NCBI RefSeq assembly: GCF_900166595.1
Contig: NZ_LT745763.1
Location: forward strand, 4,066,018 to 4,130,017
Reading direction: 5' to 3'
Origin: Virgibacillus dokdonensis
GTDB lineage: Bacteria; Bacillota; Bacilli; Bacillales; Amphibacillaceae
DNA: 64,000 nt
Below are positions 1 to 8,611 of this stretch, piece after piece. The position numbers and the translations under genes were made by a program. Every line of letters begins with the position of its first letter. Within the stretch, counting starts at the first letter, position 1. The notes beneath the pieces were generated by a model, which searched no databases, had not been told where the DNA came from, and saw only the letters and a program-made list of their open reading frames with translations.

Positions 1-330
1 GATAATATATTTTTGTTCTAAATCGGCCTCTTCCTGAATACTTTCCGTTTGTTCATTCTGCTTATTTTCATCTTTTGTATTCGTTTCCTGTGCTTCTGAA
101 TTCTTATCTTCCTCATCTATTAATACATCGTTAATTTTAGCTTCATCTAAACCAGCCGATTCATTCATATCCTCTTGCTGTTCCGTTTTCCCAAACATTT
201 CTTCCGGATCTTGTTCCTTTGGATCATCGGCAGTCCATTTCCATATACAAACAATCACAATTAAACCTGTCACTACTAATAGAAAGATAAACTTATAAAA
301 CATTCGCTTTTCATGATTATCTTCTCGCAT
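1..330 (-). CDS. TrsF-like conjugation membrane protein (3' part outside window)
   Basis: Translated from the ATG at 328-330, the first 110 residues read MREDNHEKRMFYKFIFLLVV and onward. There is a basic N-terminus, one membrane segment at about residues 11-29, then a very acidic, Glu/Gln/Asp-rich low-complexity stretch with no stop before the window edge. Its start lies 3 bp after the stop of the VirB4 gene, and its ribosome binding site (GGAGGG) lies inside the end of that gene, so it is the next gene of the same transfer operon. By position it corresponds to trsF of staphylococcal transfer regions. A bitopic part of the conjugation channel is the likely role, by inference from context only. 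Confidence 0.6.
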   Translation of the reverse strand, partial: MREDNHEKRMFYKFIFLLVVTGLIVIVCIWKWTADDPKEQDPEEMFGKTEQQEDMNESAGLDEAKINDVLIDEEDKNSEAQETNTKDENKQNEQTESIQEEADLEQKYII

Positions 331-333
331 CGT

Positions 334-2304
334 TTACAACCCTCCAGTGAACAGCTTTAATTCTTCTTCACTCGCTTCAATGGATAACATAATGTTTCCG
401 ACACCTGAAATACTTAATAAACAATCTCCCTGCTGGAGTTGAGGGACGTGTTCCAATTCGCTTTCCGTTAGCTGCCCTTCAAAAATTGTTCGTAAAGAGT
501 CCAATGTGTTTGAATCTTGCTGCATCACAAACTTATATTGAGTTAGTTCAAATAACGTACGTATTTTTGTCACGGTTGCAGTGTCTTTATTATCTGGAAC
601 AAAGTCTCTGATGGATTGACTTGCTAAAATCATCCCACCAAAGTACTTACGGGCTTCTCTTGCAAAATCTGTTAAAAAAGAGACAGCTAACATATTTTCA
701 GCATTAACTAAACGATGTGCTTCATCAATCATAATTAAAAATCGGACGGCATCATCAGGGTCAAACGTTTCACTCTGATACATCTGTTTCATTTGTCTTG
801 CTCCCACTTGGATCAAGTTATCCCAGATTAAATTTAATGTATTATACATTTGTGCTTGAAACACATTCTTTTCCAATTTCGTCAGGTTACGGATAGAAAA
901 GAAAATCACTTGTTCATCGGTGATATCCTGAATCGTTGTATGACCGTTAAACAATGAAGCGTAGCTGTTCACTAAGTTATCAACGACTAATTCAATTTTC
1001 TCCAACCGATCCACCCGTGAAATAGATAATTCAGGACGTATCGTTCGTTTCTCTGGGTTGTCATATAGCTGCTCTCGAATATATTCTAGCAAGTCGCTAA
1101 AGATTGGATATTCTTTGTTTCCCAATGTCGTCACACCTGTTGTTTTAGTTTTTTCCATAAAGCCCAGCGATTCATAAAACATGCGTAAGATCTTTTTAAA
1201 TTCTTCAATTTCCTCTGTAGAAGGACTGCCAGCAAGAAATTCATAAAAGATAGCAACCTTTGATATATGTTGCATAAAGCACTGCTTTTCATATTGTTCA
1301 AAGCTTACCTGTTCTTCTTTGTAATTGCTTTTATCATCTGCCCGATAAATTTGGAGTGGATTAATAATCCCATCACTTCCATCCAAGCTAATGGATTGAC
1401 CTCCTAGTGCACCAACTAAGGTTTTAAATTCCCCTGTCACATCAAACCCTCGAATGAAATTTCCTCTAGCTTCATTATCCATAAGTAATTTTTTTAACGT
1501 AGTCGATTTACCGGCGCCCATTTTCCCAACAACGACTGCATTGTAAAAGCGTCTTAATTTATCTTTATGAAACAAATCAAATAGAACATTTCCACCAGTA
1601 AACGATGTACCTAAAAAACTGCCTGTTCGATCATTTAACTCTGAAAAGTGATACGGTAATCCAGATGCAAGCGTAATGGCTGGCATCCCTTTTCCCTCTC
1701 TTTTATTCGGAAATCTAATTTGCTGCTCATAGGGCAGGAATAATGATTGCCATTCGTAGTAGGTTTCGTTCAAAAATATTTGCCCCTTAAATCCAATGGA
1801 ATTGAGTTTAGATATGGTTTGCTCCACCTTCCTTTCTAATTCCCAAATTGTTGGTGTAGCAACAAATAAGCGAATATGGAGAAGCTTAATAACTTCTCCC
1901 ATTTCGGAAATTTGCTGATATAAATCTTCCATTTCTTTATAACTTCGTTGAGCGTCCATCCGGTCAGATTCTTGTTTCGCGCTACGAAAACGGACATCAT
2001 GTTCCACCATACTCTTATTAATCGAACTAATCGTTTCATCCTGATCCATCGTGGTCACATCAGCTACCACAGTAACATCATACATGGCCATCACTTTATC
2101 CAACCAAAGCAAATTGACGTTGGAAGGATAATCCCACACATGGACGCACGCTTCATAACCGTCTCCTTTTTGAATGTACTTATCTTTAAAAGTCATGCCA
2201 CCTTGGGGTTGTATTTTCGTTAAAAACGCTTTATCCAGTTTTGGTTTCTTAGAATTCTTTTCTTCCTCAATAAAAGTATTTGTATGTTGTTTCACACTTA
2301 CCAT
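334..2304 (-). CDS. VirB4/TrsE-type conjugation ATPase
   Basis: This 656-residue protein is the ATPase that powers assembly of, and substrate transfer through, the type IV secretion channel at the inner face of the membrane. A Walker A motif GKMGAGKST is at about residues 260-268, and a Walker B FLIMIDEAH lies near residue 530, in the usual VirB4 order. The length is short for a full VirB4 because its N-terminal domain is a separate upstream gene, as in TrsD/TrsE systems. The ATG at 2304 directly follows AAAGG with no spacer. A GTG three codons later (2295) has a proper 9-bp spacing and may be the true start. Family assignment is firm. Confidence 0.92.
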   Translation of the reverse strand: MVSVKQHTNTFIEEEKNSKKPKLDKAFLTKIQPQGGMTFKDKYIQKGDGYEACVHVWDYPSNVNLLWLDKVMAMYDVTVVADVTTMDQDETISSINKSMVEHDVRFRSAKQESDRMDAQRSYKEMEDLYQQISEMGEVIKLLHIRLFVATPTIWELERKVEQTISKLNSIGFKGQIFLNETYYEWQSLFLPYEQQIRFPNKREGKGMPAITLASGLPYHFSELNDRTGSFLGTSFTGGNVLFDLFHKDKLRRFYNAVVVGKMGAGKSTTLKKLLMDNEARGNFIRGFDVTGEFKTLVGALGGQSISLDGSDGIINPLQIYRADDKSNYKEEQVSFEQYEKQCFMQHISKVAIFYEFLAGSPSTEEIEEFKKILRMFYESLGFMEKTKTTGVTTLGNKEYPIFSDLLEYIREQLYDNPEKRTIRPELSISRVDRLEKIELVVDNLVNSYASLFNGHTTIQDITDEQVIFFSIRNLTKLEKNVFQAQMYNTLNLIWDNLIQVGARQMKQMYQSETFDPDDAVRFLIMIDEAHRLVNAENMLAVSFLTDFAREARKYFGGMILASQSIRDFVPDNKDTATVTKIRTLFELTQYKFVMQQDSNTLDSLRTIFEGQLTESELEHVPQLQQGDCLLSISGVGNIMLSIEASEEELKLFTGGL

Positions 2305-2311
2305 CCTTTCT

Positions 2312-3016
2312 TTAAAGCTGCGTATTTTGATTGTTTAATAGAAATAATATCTGTTCCTTTTTGTTCTTGGATATTCTCTGTAATGGAAATGAACTTTGCA
2401 TCCCCTGCATACAGTCACTTTTTCGGTCTTCCAGTTCTTCTTTATCATCTGCATAGATAAACATGAAAAACTCCCGATTATAACGTTCTCTTTCTAAATA
2501 GTCGAATTCGAATAACTTTTGATCAATATACTTTAAACGTGACGGATTCTTCGCCTGTTGCTGTTTTTTCAACCAATATGCCCGCTGTACTTCCGTATTG
2601 GTTGGGAAGTTTAAAATGACTTCCTTGAAAGAACGAAAATAACTTCTGAGGAATTGCGCTCGATTTAATAGTAAGTAATTTAAGTCCGCATCATTTAAAG
2701 CATGAATATTTTTCGTCTGTACCTGAAAAATGTCCATGACTCCTTCTTTCAACAAAATGTACTCATCATGTAATTGCACAAAAGGAAGAATAGCAGATGT
2801 CTGTTTTAATAACTTGGGCTTTTTGCCTTGTTCTTTCATACCTTTTTGAAATTCCTTTTTCACTATCCTCTGATGTTTAAGTTTTTGCAGTAGCTGAACC
2901 ATTTTGTTAGGTTTTTTATTTGTATCTGGAAACCTTTCCTTCACTTCTCCATTTGTGTCCTCATCTGGCTTTTCCGGATCTGATTTAATTAACTTTAAGG
3001 GTTGCATTCTGATCAA
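2312..3016 (-). CDS. TrsD-like protein (detached VirB4 N-terminal domain)
   Basis: A 234-residue soluble protein with a strongly basic first 60 residues, followed by a segment (PFVQLHDEYILLKEGVMDIFQVQTKNI) of the kind found at the start of VirB4/TrbE/CagE proteins. It contains no Walker motifs. Its stop is 7 bp before the VirB4-like ATPase, and its start overlaps the end of the PrgI gene by 4 bp, so translation is probably coupled. The arrangement PrgI-TrsD-TrsE is that of Gram-positive conjugative plasmids. The GGAGGG before it sits close to a TTG at 3016; an ATG at 3007 is an alternative start. Its job is inferred: partner of the ATPase at the base of the channel. Confidence 0.8.
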   Translation of the reverse strand: MIRMQPLKLIKSDPEKPDEDTNGEVKERFPDTNKKPNKMVQLLQKLKHQRIVKKEFQKGMKEQGKKPKLLKQTSAILPFVQLHDEYILLKEGVMDIFQVQTKNIHALNDADLNYLLLNRAQFLRSYFRSFKEVILNFPTNTEVQRAYWLKKQQQAKNPSRLKYIDQKLFEFDYLERERYNREFFMFIYADDKEELEDRKSDCMQGMQSSFPLQRISKNKKEQILFLLNNQNTQL

Positions 3017-3336
3017 TCACCCTCCTTGTCTTTTAAAAACTGTTCATTCTCTACTTCATTTCGATCCATTGCATGGTACACTCCCTTTTTATGCCGAAAC
3101 ATCAATAGGATAGATTCATAATTTCGCTTCTCGGGATTGTTACCGCTCGGCAGAAACAAATAAATCATGCCTATGATGGCTATACCGAAATAAAATAGAA
3201 TAAATAGGCTATGCACCAATTCCCGTAAGACCGTTAATAATAAAAGAGAGCTAATCAAAATAATGACCAGCTCCCTCATTTCTAATCCTACTATTTTCGG
3301 CTTGGATTTAATCTCTTTCGGTATCTCGTATTTCAT
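3013..3336 (-). CDS. PrgI/TrsC family membrane protein
   Basis: A 107-residue protein opening MKYEIPKEIKSKPKIVGLEM, the typical beginning of the PrgI family, followed by two adjacent hydrophobic helices (about residues 25-42 and 46-64) and a cytosolic tail. PrgI proteins are VirB3-like inner-membrane components of Gram-positive type IV secretion systems and normally precede the VirB4 gene, as here. The start overlaps the end of the VirB6-like gene by 29 bp in another frame, and the end overlaps the TrsD-like gene by 4 bp, which suggests tight translational coupling. The upstream ribosome binding site is weak, consistent with coupling. Confidence 0.88.
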   Translation of the reverse strand: MKYEIPKEIKSKPKIVGLEMRELVIILISSLLLLTVLRELVHSLFILFYFGIAIIGMIYLFLPSGNNPEKRNYESILLMFRHKKGVYHAMDRNEVENEQFLKDKEGD

Positions 3337-5182
3337 TGGATTTCAATCCCCTTTTTTCGATTTTAATTTGCTTTGCCTGTTGTACGTTCCCCTTAAATTG
3401 GCTCAATTTTTGTCCAATGTCATAACCTGTATTATGCGCTCGGGAAAGAAAATGATTTGCACGTTGTACAGTTCGATTTCCACCAAGTAACGTATGTTTG
3501 CTTTGTGGATGAATATGTCCTTGCCCACCAGCATTGATAATCGGCTTATGCTGACTAGATGAAGTTGCACCTTCACCTACATTACTGGACCCGCCACTAT
3601 CGCTTCCTGACACATTACTTGTGTTGACAGGGATACTACTTGCCAGCGAACCACTGCGACTAGGAATACTTGCATTTGGCTTTGTTGGAACAGTGTTTGT
3701 TTTTGAATCAACACTTGGATTGTTTATCGCATTTGTTGAAAATTGTCGTTCATGTTGAGAAGTTTCTTGATCTGGATTGCGCGGAGGAACAGGCTTCGTA
3801 TTGTTGTTTCGCATACCAGCTTTCATCCCTTTGTATGCACCAACTCCACTTGCACCAATACCTCCTGCCGTTTTGCCACCAGTTTTAACAACTTTCCCGG
3901 CTCCTTTTCCAACCATAGATGCACCAGCGCCAGCCATTTTCGTACCAGCATATGCGCCCATCATCGCCTGCCATCCTGAACGGAGTCCAGCATCTATTCC
4001 CATTGTTCGTTGTACGATATCCGGAGCATCAATAAGCGCCCATGCTCCAGCAATGAGCAAGATAATGACACCTACAATTCCAATCTCTTGCTCCAAATCG
4101 TTCGCCCACTGTGCATAGATAATGAACAATTTCAGAAGTACAATCATCACAAAGATAACGGCAAACGTACTAACAATTTCAGTTAATACTTTCTTCAATC
4201 GTTGACCACCTGTTATGTCTGTTGATGCGGTGAACATGGCGTATATTTGATGAAAAGCTAAATCAAACATGGCACGGCCAATTTTTAATGTTGTTACTAT
4301 CAAGGCAAATCCTGTCACAGCTAATATCGTAATGGCAATAGCCCAATTGACGTGATAACGATAATAACTTTGCTGCCCTAAGTTTGTCGCTGGTACCGAG
4401 TTTTCACTTAATTTTTCAATTCTTGAAGTACCGTCTCCATTTTGAACAAGTCTGTTTTTTAAAAATTCCTTTTCATCGTTCGTCAATTCTTTAACCCAAT
4501 CTTCTGTAGTCCAGCTAAACCAACCTTCATCTTCATAGATATCAAGCTTTTCAGTTACATCGATCAAATCGGGGTTCTTCAGCTTATTTGCATAATAGTA
4601 ATTACTCGTTCCAATATCCTTTTCTGTTCGATGAGGAGGATGTGGCAATGTATTCTCATCCCCCATTACAGTGTCTTTGTTTGTCCCATCTGCATAATTG
4701 AAATCACTATCGAGATAGTACTTTAAATCAGAGATATTTCGTTTTAAGACATTATCAGAAATGTTCCCATTTGCATCCACCGTATCCAGTCCTTTATGCA
4801 GCAAATCCTCCATCATTCCCATTAAACTAGGCAAAATAACAATGACACTCACTGCAATTAACACATTCATAATGATTTCATTCCGTTTTTCCACTTTATT
4901 CAGCATGAACATAAAACCAAGGACTGTTACAGAAACGACAAACAGCCCGATTGCAAGGGGCTGCAAGATATCTATGAAGCCACCCATGTCTTCACTATCA
5001 TATAAACCACCTAAGGTAATTACTTTCGTAGCAACGCCTTCAATCCAATCATTAATCCATACTAAAAGCTGTATAATGCCCCAACCGATATTTCGGAGAA
5101 GATCATCATACAGCCAACCACTGGAAATATCGAGAATATCCGATAAATCCTCATATAACTTTTTCATTGCCTCATCGTTCAT
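3308..5182 (-). CDS. VirB6/TrsL-like polytopic channel protein
   Basis: A 624-residue membrane protein. It has hydrophobic segments near residues 70-90 and 105-120, a polar extracellular-looking loop of about 150 residues, then further membrane helices (about 280-300, 335-365, 370-395). A Gly/Ala-rich cytoplasmic region (GAGASMVGKGAGKVVKTGGK) and a long Ser/Asn-rich tail follow. This is the layout of VirB6/TrsL-type proteins of Gram-positive transfer systems, which form part of the inner-membrane channel. It lies between the helicase cassette and prgI. A minus-strand terminator at 5215-5237 lies upstream, so this gene may need its own promoter, or read-through, to be co-expressed with the distal transfer genes. 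Confidence 0.85.
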   Translation of the reverse strand: MNDEAMKKLYEDLSDILDISSGWLYDDLLRNIGWGIIQLLVWINDWIEGVATKVITLGGLYDSEDMGGFIDILQPLAIGLFVVSVTVLGFMFMLNKVEKRNEIIMNVLIAVSVIVILPSLMGMMEDLLHKGLDTVDANGNISDNVLKRNISDLKYYLDSDFNYADGTNKDTVMGDENTLPHPPHRTEKDIGTSNYYYANKLKNPDLIDVTEKLDIYEDEGWFSWTTEDWVKELTNDEKEFLKNRLVQNGDGTSRIEKLSENSVPATNLGQQSYYRYHVNWAIAITILAVTGFALIVTTLKIGRAMFDLAFHQIYAMFTASTDITGGQRLKKVLTEIVSTFAVIFVMIVLLKLFIIYAQWANDLEQEIGIVGVIILLIAGAWALIDAPDIVQRTMGIDAGLRSGWQAMMGAYAGTKMAGAGASMVGKGAGKVVKTGGKTAGGIGASGVGAYKGMKAGMRNNNTKPVPPRNPDQETSQHERQFSTNAINNPSVDSKTNTVPTKPNASIPSRSGSLASSIPVNTSNVSGSDSGGSSNVGEGATSSSQHKPIINAGGQGHIHPQSKHTLLGGNRTVQRANHFLSRAHNTGYDIGQKLSQFKGNVQQAKQIKIEKRGLKSNEIRDTERD

Positions 5183-5204
5183 ATATTGTTTTCACCACCT
5201 TTTG

Positions 5205-5237
5205 GAATTAAAAAAAGAACCCATGAAATGGATTCTT
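5205..5237 (-). terminator. Intrinsic terminator after the helicase cassette
   Basis: On the minus strand AAGAATCCA-TTTCA-TGGGTTCTT forms a 9-bp stem with one G-T pair, followed by a T tract. It lies between the small helicase partner gene and the VirB6-like gene, so it would close the helicase transcript inside the transfer operon. Confidence 0.65.
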
Positions 5238-5371
5238 AACAGTTTACTATAAGCATGAGATACTCAGAAAATAGTATAAAATTTTCTGTCTCAAATTCCT
5301 TGAATTTCCGTATCTCAGCAATTAATCTGTTTGTAGAAGAAGATATTGACCTTAAAAAGGCCCTTATTAAA

Positions 5372-5698
5372 TTAAACTGCTTGCACTCTAAATTCCATAT
5401 ATTCTTTTATTTCTTTATACTTACGTGTTATTTCTTTACTCCTGTCATAAATAACATCGATTTCCCCATCTATATCACCTACTAATGTAAGTAATCGCTT
5501 CTCTTTATCGAATTGATACTTATACTTAGCCTCTATATCCTTATCTACGATGCATTCAGTGGTAACCATTAGTCCAATTTGATTCGACACAATGTTTACT
5601 GAAATATAATTTGGTAAAGTGGCATTGTTAATTAATTCCTCGGGGTTTACTTTAGGCGAATAAAGTTCGTCATACAACTGTTCAAGTATTTCCTTCAT
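5372..5698 (-). CDS. Small helicase-linked protein, unknown function
   Basis: A 108-residue acidic protein that I do not recognise. It has a helical N-terminus (MKEILEQLYDELYSP), a central part that looks like beta strands, and a charged helical end (EITRKYKEIKEYMEF). There is no signal peptide or membrane segment. Its ATG overlaps the stop codon of the helicase as ATGA (5695-5698), which points to translational coupling and a joint function. The pair is bounded by a terminator on its downstream side and by a possible promoter at 7601-7606. It may be a regulatory or immunity partner of the helicase; that is inference. Confidence 0.7.
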   Translation of the reverse strand: MKEILEQLYDELYSPKVNPEELINNATLPNYISVNIVSNQIGLMVTTECIVDKDIEAKYKYQFDKEKRLLTLVGDIDGEIDVIYDRSKEITRKYKEIKEYMEFRVQAV

Positions 5699-7566
5699 TC
5701 ATCTTCCTCCTTGTTTTTATCCACTATCTCACGAATATATCTATCAAGAGACTTGGCTAATTCAATCGCTTCCTCATATTGATCTAGTGTCCATTGGTCA
5801 CGCGGAACTTTCAATTCATTTTTTAAGTATGCATTAAAATATGTCCCTAATAAAGCCCCATTTGTCTTAGCGGTTCCGTAAATCCATCCGTAACTTTTTC
5901 TAGGCAAAATATACCTTCCTTTTACCAACTCCACACCGTCTACATCAAGATTATAATCAGCTACGAATTCAGGGATCAGTTCTTCACGAATTAGTATATC
6001 TAAATCTTTTCTTCTTTGGAAGTAAAATTTATCCGGACGAAGCAACCTTTCTGAATCTGTGCTCTTTTTAGACTGCCTAATAAAATCTTTGGCTTTATCT
6101 TCATCTACACCTAATAATTCCTGAAGTTCCCTAATTTTCTTATTCTCTTCTTCTAACTTCTCTTTTCTTTTCCTTATTAATTCAGTTTCCACAAAGGTGT
6201 CTTTTTCAATTCTAAAATCTTCTGATTCATTAGCTACTCCCTTTGTTAAATTCTTTGAACCAAATCCACCTAAATCTAAGTTTTTGTCTTCCTTTATCTT
6301 TTTTATAGCATCCCGCTTAACTTTTTCTTTTTTATAATAATCCCACAATGGTTCGAGTCCTAATTCCTTATGATGTATAAGTACAGCTGTGTTATCCTCT
6401 TCTGTGAAAGTTCCATCTTCCATTTCAATCGATCTTAAAGTACGACCGACGAATTGGGCATACGGAAGCAGCGTTTTAAATGGCCGAAAAACTGCCGCTA
6501 TTGATAAAAACTTGTGGTCATATCCTTCGCCTAGCATCGCAACGTTTATAACCACATCAACTTTGTCATCATTTATCTTTTTGAGCTCCCTTTCTTGCTC
6601 AAATTTTTCAAGTTTACTATGGACGATTGATGACTCATAACCTTTATCTTTATAAATATTTTGAATATCTTCTGCATGCTGGATACTACATGCTACGGCT
6701 ATAACCTTATGCGGATTATTTGTTAATTCCTTCTTCTCTTTCAGATGCTTAATCGAAAGGTCAACAATCTTCTCATTACTTTCTCTAGATAAGGCAACGG
6801 ATCGTTGTATCCAATTTTCTTCCCTAATATTGCCTTCCCTTAATTCATCAAGTGTATATGTCCTACTAGGGTCGTTATCTAGTGTAAAAAACATTTGATC
6901 AGGAATATGATCAATTTTTTCCAAACTTTTTATATAACCTTTAGCCATAGCTTGAGCTAAACTATATTTATATATTTCTTTTCCTTCTAAGCTTCTACCA
7001 TCACTTCTAAAAGGTGTCCCTGTAACCTTGAGTATTTTACTTCCTTCGAAATACTCTATTGCTCTTTTCCACGTTTTAGCTTCAGCATGATGTGCCTCAT
7101 CAATAATTATCATATCGAAAAAATCAGGACTGACCCTTTTTATCAATGAGGAATCTAAGCGTTCTTGTAATTTATGAACATTTAACACCACTATATCTGC
7201 TTGATGAATTATTTCATCCGTCAATATTTTCTCGTATTCTATTAAACTAGGTAAGTGTTGGACTTCATCAAATACTCTTGAAAACATCCAGAAATTTTTT
7301 GGATGAGTTGGATCTAATGATCCCAGAACCGAATCTCTTATTACTGTTTGGGGAGTAATAATTAGTACTCTTCCTCTCGCAATTTTAAAAGGTGCTATAC
7401 CCATCAAACCGGTCTTACCGGTGCCAGTTGGAAGTGTAACTAATGCATGTTCCACACTTTTTTCATTTACAAAATGATTATATATGGCTCTGTATGCATC
7501 CTCTTGTGGTTCCCTTAAAAAACTATTACCTACAATGTTAGCAGGTGCATCTAGAAAATATCCCAT
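5695..7566 (-). CDS. DEAD/DEAH-box superfamily 2 helicase
   Basis: A 623-residue SF2 helicase of the SSL2/restriction-subunit type. The Q-like N-terminus (LREPQEDAYRAIYNHF) is followed by Walker A LPTGTGKTG at residues 45-53, DEAH at 156-159, motif III (VTGTPFRSDGRSL), a C-terminal helicase lobe with motif V (VAMLGEGYD) and motif VI (QFVGRTLRS), then a lysine/glutamate-rich helical stretch and a C-terminal domain of about 130 residues I do not recognise. It is not a normal part of transfer operons. It forms a two-gene cassette with the small gene downstream. Similar helicases occur in restriction and other anti-invader systems, so a defence role is possible but unproven. Confidence 0.85.
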   Translation of the reverse strand: MGYFLDAPANIVGNSFLREPQEDAYRAIYNHFVNEKSVEHALVTLPTGTGKTGLMGIAPFKIARGRVLIITPQTVIRDSVLGSLDPTHPKNFWMFSRVFDEVQHLPSLIEYEKILTDEIIHQADIVVLNVHKLQERLDSSLIKRVSPDFFDMIIIDEAHHAEAKTWKRAIEYFEGSKILKVTGTPFRSDGRSLEGKEIYKYSLAQAMAKGYIKSLEKIDHIPDQMFFTLDNDPSRTYTLDELREGNIREENWIQRSVALSRESNEKIVDLSIKHLKEKKELTNNPHKVIAVACSIQHAEDIQNIYKDKGYESSIVHSKLEKFEQERELKKINDDKVDVVINVAMLGEGYDHKFLSIAAVFRPFKTLLPYAQFVGRTLRSIEMEDGTFTEEDNTAVLIHHKELGLEPLWDYYKKEKVKRDAIKKIKEDKNLDLGGFGSKNLTKGVANESEDFRIEKDTFVETELIRKRKEKLEEENKKIRELQELLGVDEDKAKDFIRQSKKSTDSERLLRPDKFYFQRRKDLDILIREELIPEFVADYNLDVDGVELVKGRYILPRKSYGWIYGTAKTNGALLGTYFNAYLKNELKVPRDQWTLDQYEEAIELAKSLDRYIREIVDKNKEEDE

Positions 7567-7600
7567 TCATCAAACCGCCTCTCAGGTATAAATTACTTTC

Positions 7601-7629
7601 ATTATATCAGGTTTCCTATTATTAGAAAC
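7601..7629 (-). promoter_or_regulatory. Possible promoter and small inverted repeat before the helicase
   Basis: On the minus strand there is a TATAAT at 7606-7601, about 35 bp upstream of the helicase start, with no good -35. Just upstream, the plus strand reads GTTTC-CTATTATTA-GAAAC (7611-7629), a 5-bp inverted repeat that could be an operator. The promoter call is weak but would make the cassette independently expressed. Confidence 0.35.
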
Positions 7630-7737
7630 ACTTTCACACTACCTTGGCAAGCTTGTTGGGGAATATAATTTTATTTAATCGTTTTAAGATATTACAAATA
7701 TCAATCAACCATAAATCCGTATGGTATCCTAATACCA

Positions 7738-8283
7738 TCAATAACTTAATTCAATATCATTTTGCTTTGCGAAATCCAATGCACTAGCAATCCCTGCATC
7801 TATGTCATCCATGTATTCCATGAAGCTAGTTTCATAGCCGTCATCTCCATTTGCTGTGCCTTCAATTAATGATTGAGATAACAATGTTTCTCTTGGATTT
7901 TTCATCACAGCCCCATCTGCAATTAGAACCAATCCATCATCTTTCGGTTCCCATACATCCCCTTTATAGTCGGAAGGGGTATATTTTTCACCTAATTGAT
8001 CAAGGGTGTCCTGACTTTCCCCATCGAAATTCACATAAAAAGCCGTCTGTTCTTCTTTGCTTAATGACTTGTCAAATGCCTCTACTAGTTCCGATTTTTC
8101 CACATCTTCCTTACTTGCTGAGAATGTTACTAAAAGAAATGATTCTTCATTATCTAATTTTTCCTTTAACTCTTTTAGAGTCATTTCATTCATGCCAACT
8201 TCTGCTTTATTGCCACACGCACTTAAAACAAGCAGAAATGACAATAAAATCAAGCTGAACCACCTTCTTTTTTTCATCTTCAC
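7738..8283 (-). CDS. Conjugation-operon lipoprotein
   Basis: A 181-residue lipoprotein. Residues 1-20 form a basic then hydrophobic signal ending in the lipobox LSAC, so the mature protein is anchored outside the membrane by Cys-23 or thereabouts. The following region (TLKELKEKLDNEESFLLVTFSASKEDVEKSELV and a later GLVLIADGAV) has the rhythm of a thioredoxin-like fold but no CXXC. By position, between the coupling protein and the VirB6-like gene, it may match the lipoprotein TrsJ of staphylococcal transfer regions. The start is probably the GTG at 8283, with GGAG 7 bp upstream. The precise role is unknown. Confidence 0.75.
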   Translation of the reverse strand: MKMKKRRWFSLILLSFLLVLSACGNKAEVGMNEMTLKELKEKLDNEESFLLVTFSASKEDVEKSELVEAFDKSLSKEEQTAFYVNFDGESQDTLDQLGEKYTPSDYKGDVWEPKDDGLVLIADGAVMKNPRETLLSQSLIEGTANGDDGYETSFMEYMDDIDAGIASALDFAKQNDIELSY

Positions 8284-8353
8284 CCATCAACTCCATTTTT
8301 GTTCATTTTTTTCAGTATAACAATAATGGTCTGCGGTAGAAAATATTTGCCTA

Positions 8354-8590
8354 TTATATATGAAGTGCTTCTGGTAAAGTGTAATACAGTATTTTTAATT
8401 CCTCTTTGGTAAAAGTGAACCCCTTACCAACCCTTGTTTTATCAGGATTCCACCACCTCACGTCAAACTTTGGATTATCTCCATTCCAACTGATCAAATT
8501 TAGCTCTTTTGCCCAGCCTCCTTGGCTTCTATGCAATACAACAATTTCCTCAATAACTTCCCAATCCACACGATAGCTCTTTTCCTTCAT
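8354..8590 (-). CDS. YdbC-like PC4/p15 ssDNA-binding protein
   Basis: A 78-residue protein with the pattern EEIVVLHRSQGGWAKELNLI, then SWNGDNPKFDVRWWNPD and GKGFTFTKEEL. This matches the short bacterial PC4-like proteins (lactococcal YdbC type) that bind single-stranded DNA as dimers. It lies 21 bp downstream of the coupling-protein gene in the transfer operon, so a role in handling the transferred single strand in the donor or recipient is a reasonable inference. A clear AGGGAGGAG ribosome binding site precedes the ATG. Confidence 0.8.
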   Translation of the reverse strand: MKEKSYRVDWEVIEEIVVLHRSQGGWAKELNLISWNGDNPKFDVRWWNPDKTRVGKGFTFTKEELKILYYTLPEALHI

Positions 8591-8611
8591 TCAAAACAAT
8601 CTCCTCCCTCT

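Noticed and set aside
3670..4118. Plus-strand frames opposite the VirB6-like gene
   Set aside because: They overlap a well-supported gene, lack ribosome binding sites and show antisense-type composition.
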